DNA from: Syntrophaceae bacterium
GTDB taxonomy: Bacteria; Desulfobacterota; Syntrophia; Syntrophales; UBA2185
Length of the DNA stretch: 8,087 nt
Direction: 5' to 3'
Assembly: GCA_003508565.1 (NCBI GenBank)
Contig: DNUI01000267.1
Span: forward strand, 1-8,087
A program made the translations under genes and the position numbers. Below, piece by piece: positions 5,046 to 8,087 of this stretch. Under the pieces are notes generated by a model that was not told where the DNA came from, made no database searches, and saw nothing but the letters and a program-made list of their open reading frames with translations. Positions within the stretch are counted from its first letter, which is position 1. Each line of letters opens with the position of its first letter.

Positions 5046-6629
5046 TCAACATTGTGGAATATTATCACTACAGCGAAATATAAAGTCTCTAACATGACCG
5101 TCCGCTCACGCCTGATGATAGTGGCAGTTCTTGGTCTTGCAGTGACTATGGCTGTCTGGGGCTGGATCCAGCTGAGGGTTTTAAACGAAATTCTCATCGA
5201 GCAGCAGATGAACAGGATGGAGGAGCTTTCGGAAACTGTTATCACGTATTATCAACATTTTCCCAAAGGGAAAGGGCTCTCAGTTCTCGACGACACATTG
5301 CAGGACCACGTAAAATCTGATGACACGCTGGCACGTATTGATCTTTTTTCCGTGGTGAATGGCGAAGTTGAGTATATTGTAGGCGCCGGGCGTGTTCCCT
5401 ATGAATGGCCAGAAAATGTCATAAGTGCTGCTATGGAAAAGTCGAAAACACAACGCATTGAGTTGAGTACGGATGCCGGACCTGCCCTGGGGCTGTTGTA
5501 TCTCTTCTCATCGGGAAAGGATACGCAGGTTTTTGTGGGAGTGGTTGTCTTTTCTCAAAGCAGGCTGGAAATTTTATCCCGGGCAAAGCGCCTGCTGCTT
5601 TTCAGCACCATGGGTCTTTTATTTGCCATTCTCTGTTTTTTCGCGATAAGCTACAGGTGGCTGATCGGTCGACCGCTGAGGGTTATTATTAATACGATCG
5701 ACGAATTCCAGTCAGGGAAATACATGAAAAGAATTCCCATTCCCAGGCGGGATGAATGGGGGCAGCTGGCGGATCATTTTAATTTGATGGCAAATGAAAT
5801 TGAAATGGTGCTGGCCCGGAACCAGGAACTCCATCGGCAACTGGAAGAGCGGGTACAGGAAGCGACGCGCAAGGTGGTTCAATTACAGCAGCAGGTGAAT
5901 CAGCTCCAGCAGCTTACCGCATTGGGATATCTTACGGCAACGCTGGCTCATGACCTTGGTACGCCTCTGCACTCCATTGCCGGTCTCGCCAAACTGCTCC
6001 TGGAACATGATACATTACCGCCGGATGCCGGCAGGAAACTGGGACTTATTGTTCAGCAGACGCAGAGGCTCAACACGGTTATCCAGAATGTACGTCATGC
6101 CACACGTCTCCCTGAACCGCATTTTGAGGCCGCAACAGTGCCTGAACTTTTGAATGAGACCTTACCCCTTGTTGAACCGCTCATGCAGAAATCAGGCATT
6201 AATCTTATTGTGAATGTGGATGAGAATATTCCCATTCTCCACGTAGATCGATACCGTGTTCAGACGGCCCTGTTTAATCTTATACAGAATGCCCTGGAGG
6301 CTATGTCCGGGGGAGGCAACATTACCGTGAGTGCTTCCGCTCTTCCACAGAATAATACTGTGGCGATCACCGTTCAGGATGACGGTCCCGGTATCCCCCC
6401 TGAATTGTTGACAAGGGTCTGTGAACCGTTCTTTAGTACCCATACGGATGAAGGCCTGCGCGGTCTTGGTCTCGCAATTGTTCAGGATATTGTAAAGATG
6501 CATGGTGGGAAGTTTGAGATAAAAAGTCAATCTGATAAAGGTACGCAGGTTATTCTCTACTTCCCGGTCATTGAAACGCCAGCAATCACGGCACTATCTC
6601 AGGACACCCCGTTTTTGAACAAGTTGTAG
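5043..6629 (+). CDS. Membrane sensor histidine kinase (HAMP-HisKA-HATPase)
   Basis: A 528-residue two-component sensor. Membrane segments are at about 24-41 and 184-204. Between them lies a ~140-residue periplasmic sensor region with no recognised fold. A HAMP linker follows (about 205-258, with PLRVIINTIDEFQSGKY), then a Gln-rich coiled coil (259-292). The phosphoacceptor helix is YLTATLAHDLGTPLHSIAG with His303. The ATPase domain has the N-box NLIQNALEAM (N412, N416), G1 DDGPGIP (446-452), F-box CEPFFST (460-466) and G2 GLRGLGLAIV (471-480), so it looks active. It should autophosphorylate His303 and pass the phosphate to a response regulator, but none is in the window. The start is TTG, supported by AGAAGGT (5030-5036) 6 bases before it. 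ATG 5094 is a later alternative that keeps only a short stub before the first membrane segment. The last ~18 residues are not family-conserved. Confidence 0.93.
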   Translation: MSTLWNIITTAKYKVSNMTVRSRLMIVAVLGLAVTMAVWGWIQLRVLNEILIEQQMNRMEELSETVITYYQHFPKGKGLSVLDDTLQDHVKSDDTLARIDLFSVVNGEVEYIVGAGRVPYEWPENVISAAMEKSKTQRIELSTDAGPALGLLYLFSSGKDTQVFVGVVVFSQSRLEILSRAKRLLLFSTMGLLFAILCFFAISYRWLIGRPLRVIINTIDEFQSGKYMKRIPIPRRDEWGQLADHFNLMANEIEMVLARNQELHRQLEERVQEATRKVVQLQQQVNQLQQLTALGYLTATLAHDLGTPLHSIAGLAKLLLEHDTLPPDAGRKLGLIVQQTQRLNTVIQNVRHATRLPEPHFEAATVPELLNETLPLVEPLMQKSGINLIVNVDENIPILHVDRYRVQTALFNLIQNALEAMSGGGNITVSASALPQNNTVAITVQDDGPGIPPELLTRVCEPFFSTHTDEGLRGLGLAIVQDIVKMHGGKFEIKSQSDKGTQVILYFPVIETPAITALSQDTPFLNKL

Positions 6630-6636
6630 TGCCGGA

Positions 6637-7030
6637 TTTGAATCTGGAGATAAGGCGCGGTGTGCCCCCGCTTTGCATGGTAACGAGGATATAATTGATC
6701 CTTAATGCCTGGGCGGCTTCAACGGCATCAAGAGAAACAATATCTTCAACGGTGCTTTTGCCAGAGCCCGCACTCTTTCTGAAGTACGCGGGCAAATCGT
6801 ATAAATCTCTTATAGATTCTCGTTCCCGTTCAGCAGAGGTTGCGATTATAGCCATCATTACAACGGCTTCGACAGGATACCTTCCTATTGCCGTTTCTTC
6901 AGATAACATAACGGCGTCCGTGCCATCATGGATCGCGTTCGCTATACCATCAGGCGCTCCAGGACATCCTCCGACGGGATGCCGGCCCTATGGTGCAGAC
7001 GATCTTGGTCTTATGGGCGGGTAATCTCAT
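6637..7030 (-). pseudogene. pyk: Pyruvate kinase remnant: internal deletion, frameshift, lost 3' end
   Basis: Intact pyruvate kinase (about 470-480 residues) converts phosphoenolpyruvate and ADP to pyruvate and ATP. Three pieces in three minus-strand frames match it. Piece 1 (from ATG 7030) reads MRLPAHKTKIVCTIGPASR, the canonical N-terminus, and would stop at TGA 6950-6952. After an apparent 1-base loss near 6975, piece 2 reads SEDVLERLMV to about 6946. Piece 3 (6945 to about 6637) jumps to ANAIHDGTDAVMLSEETAIG and runs through YFRKSAGSGKS and VSLDAVEAAQALRINYI to TPRLISRFK. Roughly 250 residues are gone, including the B domain and the catalytic Lys and Mg2+ ligands, and about 80 C-terminal residues are also missing. 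An ORF at 6586-6909 remains open but starts mid-domain. It lies 32 bases after pfkB, so it was probably the second gene of that operon. Sequencing or assembly error could explain the frameshift but not the large deletion. Confidence 0.85.
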
Positions 7031-7062
7031 GGCAGCTTTCTTATTCGAATACATACGATGTG

Positions 7063-8007
7063 TCAGGACCCTGAAACCATGTTTTCAAACAACCTTTCGG
7101 CATCTTCCCTTCGGCACAATTCCGTTCCCGGCGTCATGACAGCTGCCGTGCCGGCTGCCACACCGAAGAGGATGGATTCCCTGAGCGGCTTGCCTTGGGC
7201 AATGCTCAAGACGATACCGGCCACCATACTGTCGCCGGCCCCAACTTTGCTGACAATCGGCACGGTCGGCGGCAGGATGTGTTCAGCGAAGTCCTCCGAA
7301 ACCATCAAGGCGCCTGCCGCGCCAAGGGAGATGACCAGCACCTCACACCGGCCGCTCTTGACCATTTTTAGGGCCTCTGCCTTGATCTGTGATTCCTCTT
7401 TGATATCCTCCCCGACCATCTCCCTGAATTCACGGACATTGGGCTTGATCAGATATACTCCTTCCATGAGGGCCTGCTCCAGGGCTTCCCCCGAAGTGTC
7501 GATGATCGTTTTTGCTCCCCTCTTCTTTCCTATGCGCGCCGCCTTTGCATAAAAGTCCGCGGGCACGCCCGGAGGAAGGCTCCCGCTGGCCACCAGATAA
7601 TCGGGCGAGGGTTCTATGGCCGATAGTTCCTGAAGAAATTGTTCCCATTCTTCCTTCTGAATCTCCGGTCCCGGCATTCCAAAACGATACTGCTGACCGG
7701 TGGATTCCTCCAAAATGACAAGACTCTCCCGGATCACTCCCTGAATAGGAAACGGCCGATGGTTCAGGCCTTCCTGGTCCAGGAGTTCTTGTAGTCTCTC
7801 GCCCGTTATTCTTCCTGCGGGATAAAGGAGTATGGATTCCCCTCCCAGTTTTTTTATGGCTCTGGAGACATTCACACCGCCCCCTCCGGCCTCGAATCGA
7901 GGGGGTTTGCAGTAGAGTTTTCGCTCGGCCACGACATGCGCAACACTTGAACTCTTGTCAATCGACGGGTTCATTGTAAGGGTTACACTTTTTTTCAATG
8001 TTTTCAC
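7063..8007 (-). CDS. pfkB: 6-phosphofructokinase II (PfkB/ribokinase family)
   Basis: A 314-residue sugar kinase (E. coli PfkB has 309) that is expected to phosphorylate fructose 6-phosphate with ATP to give fructose 1,6-bisphosphate in the cytosol. Matches to E. coli PfkB run along its length: TLTMNPSID (8-17), the substrate-loop FEAGGGGVNVSRAI (38-51), GQQYRFGMPGP (104-114), SGSLPPGV (141-148), IDTSGEAL (169-176), LIKPNVREF (186-194), and the anion-hole/catalytic VGAGDSMVAG (255-264, base Asp259), then FGVAAGTAA and GTELC. These shared features favour PfkB over 1-phosphofructokinase (FruK) or tagatose-6-phosphate kinase (LacC), although substrate choice in this family is not certain from sequence. 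The start is GTG 8007, with AAGGAG at 8015-8020, 7 bases upstream. The start overlaps the stop of the preceding gene by 4 bases (GTGA), indicating translational coupling. No residues are missing. Confidence 0.92.
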   Translation of the reverse strand: MKTLKKSVTLTMNPSIDKSSSVAHVVAERKLYCKPPRFEAGGGGVNVSRAIKKLGGESILLYPAGRITGERLQELLDQEGLNHRPFPIQGVIRESLVILEESTGQQYRFGMPGPEIQKEEWEQFLQELSAIEPSPDYLVASGSLPPGVPADFYAKAARIGKKRGAKTIIDTSGEALEQALMEGVYLIKPNVREFREMVGEDIKEESQIKAEALKMVKSGRCEVLVISLGAAGALMVSEDFAEHILPPTVPIVSKVGAGDSMVAGIVLSIAQGKPLRESILFGVAAGTAAVMTPGTELCRREDAERLFENMVSGS

Positions 8008-8087
8008 GTTAGGTCTCCTTGTAATGCTTTGTTATGAAGGTCAAAAGTCAGCGCTTCCCCTGGCTTGAGTTCGTATACCTTGTCCTC
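8004..8087 (-). CDS. C-terminal fragment of an unidentified gene upstream of pfkB (5' end outside window)
   Basis: The only minus-strand frame open from the window edge reads EDKVYELKPGEALTFDLHN and ends KALQGDLT, with TGA at 8004-8006. The other two frames are closed by stops. The TGA overlaps the pfkB GTG (sequence GTGA), the usual sign of an operon. The piece YELKPGEALTF resembles a beta strand-turn-strand end of a C-terminal beta-sandwich, such as in some carbohydrate-active enzymes (for example family 65 phosphorylases). This is a guess from 27 residues, and no product is assigned. Confidence 0.6.
   Translation of the reverse strand, partial: EDKVYELKPGEALTFDLHNKALQGDLT
8015..8020 (-). 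promoter_or_regulatory. Ribosome-binding site of pfkB
   Basis: AAGGAG on the minus strand, 7 bases before GTG 8007. It is inside the last codons of the upstream gene, consistent with coupled translation, and it decides the GTG start. Confidence 0.75.

Noticed and set aside
6751..6780. GSGKST in the pyruvate kinase remnant, resembling a Walker A loop
   Set aside because: The first Gly of GxxxxGK[ST] is missing, and AGSGKSTVEDIV is simply part of this pyruvate kinase segment.
7058..7552. Long plus-strand frame (164 codons) opposite pfkB
   Set aside because: It is the antisense shadow of pfkB. Its Pro/Ser/Ala-rich content matches no family, while the minus strand carries every PfkB motif.

Overview
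The window reads like a chromosomal segment of an anaerobic, mid-GC Gram-negative bacterium, most plausibly Desulfobacterota-like (Syntrophales or relatives). That placement is an inference. It rests on the lipid-kinase variant (GTGCDF in place of the common GTANDF), the YhiN/BaiN-type flavoprotein, a two-transmembrane histidine kinase with an HDLGTPL H-box, and a YtpB-type terpene synthase. No rRNA, tRNA, CRISPR array, insertion sequence or phage gene was seen.

Layout. (1) Positions 1-249 (+) hold the last 82 codons of phosphoglucomutase (pgm). (2) Positions 407-1744 (-) hold a HI0933/YhiN/BaiN-family flavoprotein, convergent with pgm. (3) About 1959-4005 (+) is a two-gene unit: a DUF2600/YtpB-like terpene synthase followed 16 bases later by a diacylglycerol-kinase-family lipid kinase, behind a good extended -10 promoter. 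(4) Positions 4006-4372 hold no convincing gene. (5) Positions 4373-4777 (+) encode a small exported protein with a perfect Shine-Dalgarno sequence and a 17-bp terminator hairpin. (6) Positions 5043-6629 (+) encode a membrane sensor histidine kinase with no response regulator in view. (7) About 6637-8087 (-) is a sugar-catabolism unit: the tail of an unidentified gene, then pfkB overlapping it by 4 bases, then a wrecked pyruvate kinase gene.

How the genes fit together. pgm and pfkB act in glycogen/glucose-phosphate metabolism and glycolysis, and the pyruvate kinase remnant would have completed a pfkB-pyk operon. The remnant keeps only the first ~28 codons and a ~100-codon C-proximal part, in three different reading frames, and it stops beside the histidine kinase stop codon. 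This marks the histidine kinase/pfkB boundary as a place where DNA has been lost or rearranged. The terpene synthase and lipid kinase form a plausible membrane-lipid or isoprenoid module whose product cannot be read from the window.

The points most worth following are the eroded pyruvate kinase and the synthase/lipid-kinase pair. No clearly new multi-gene system could be demonstrated.
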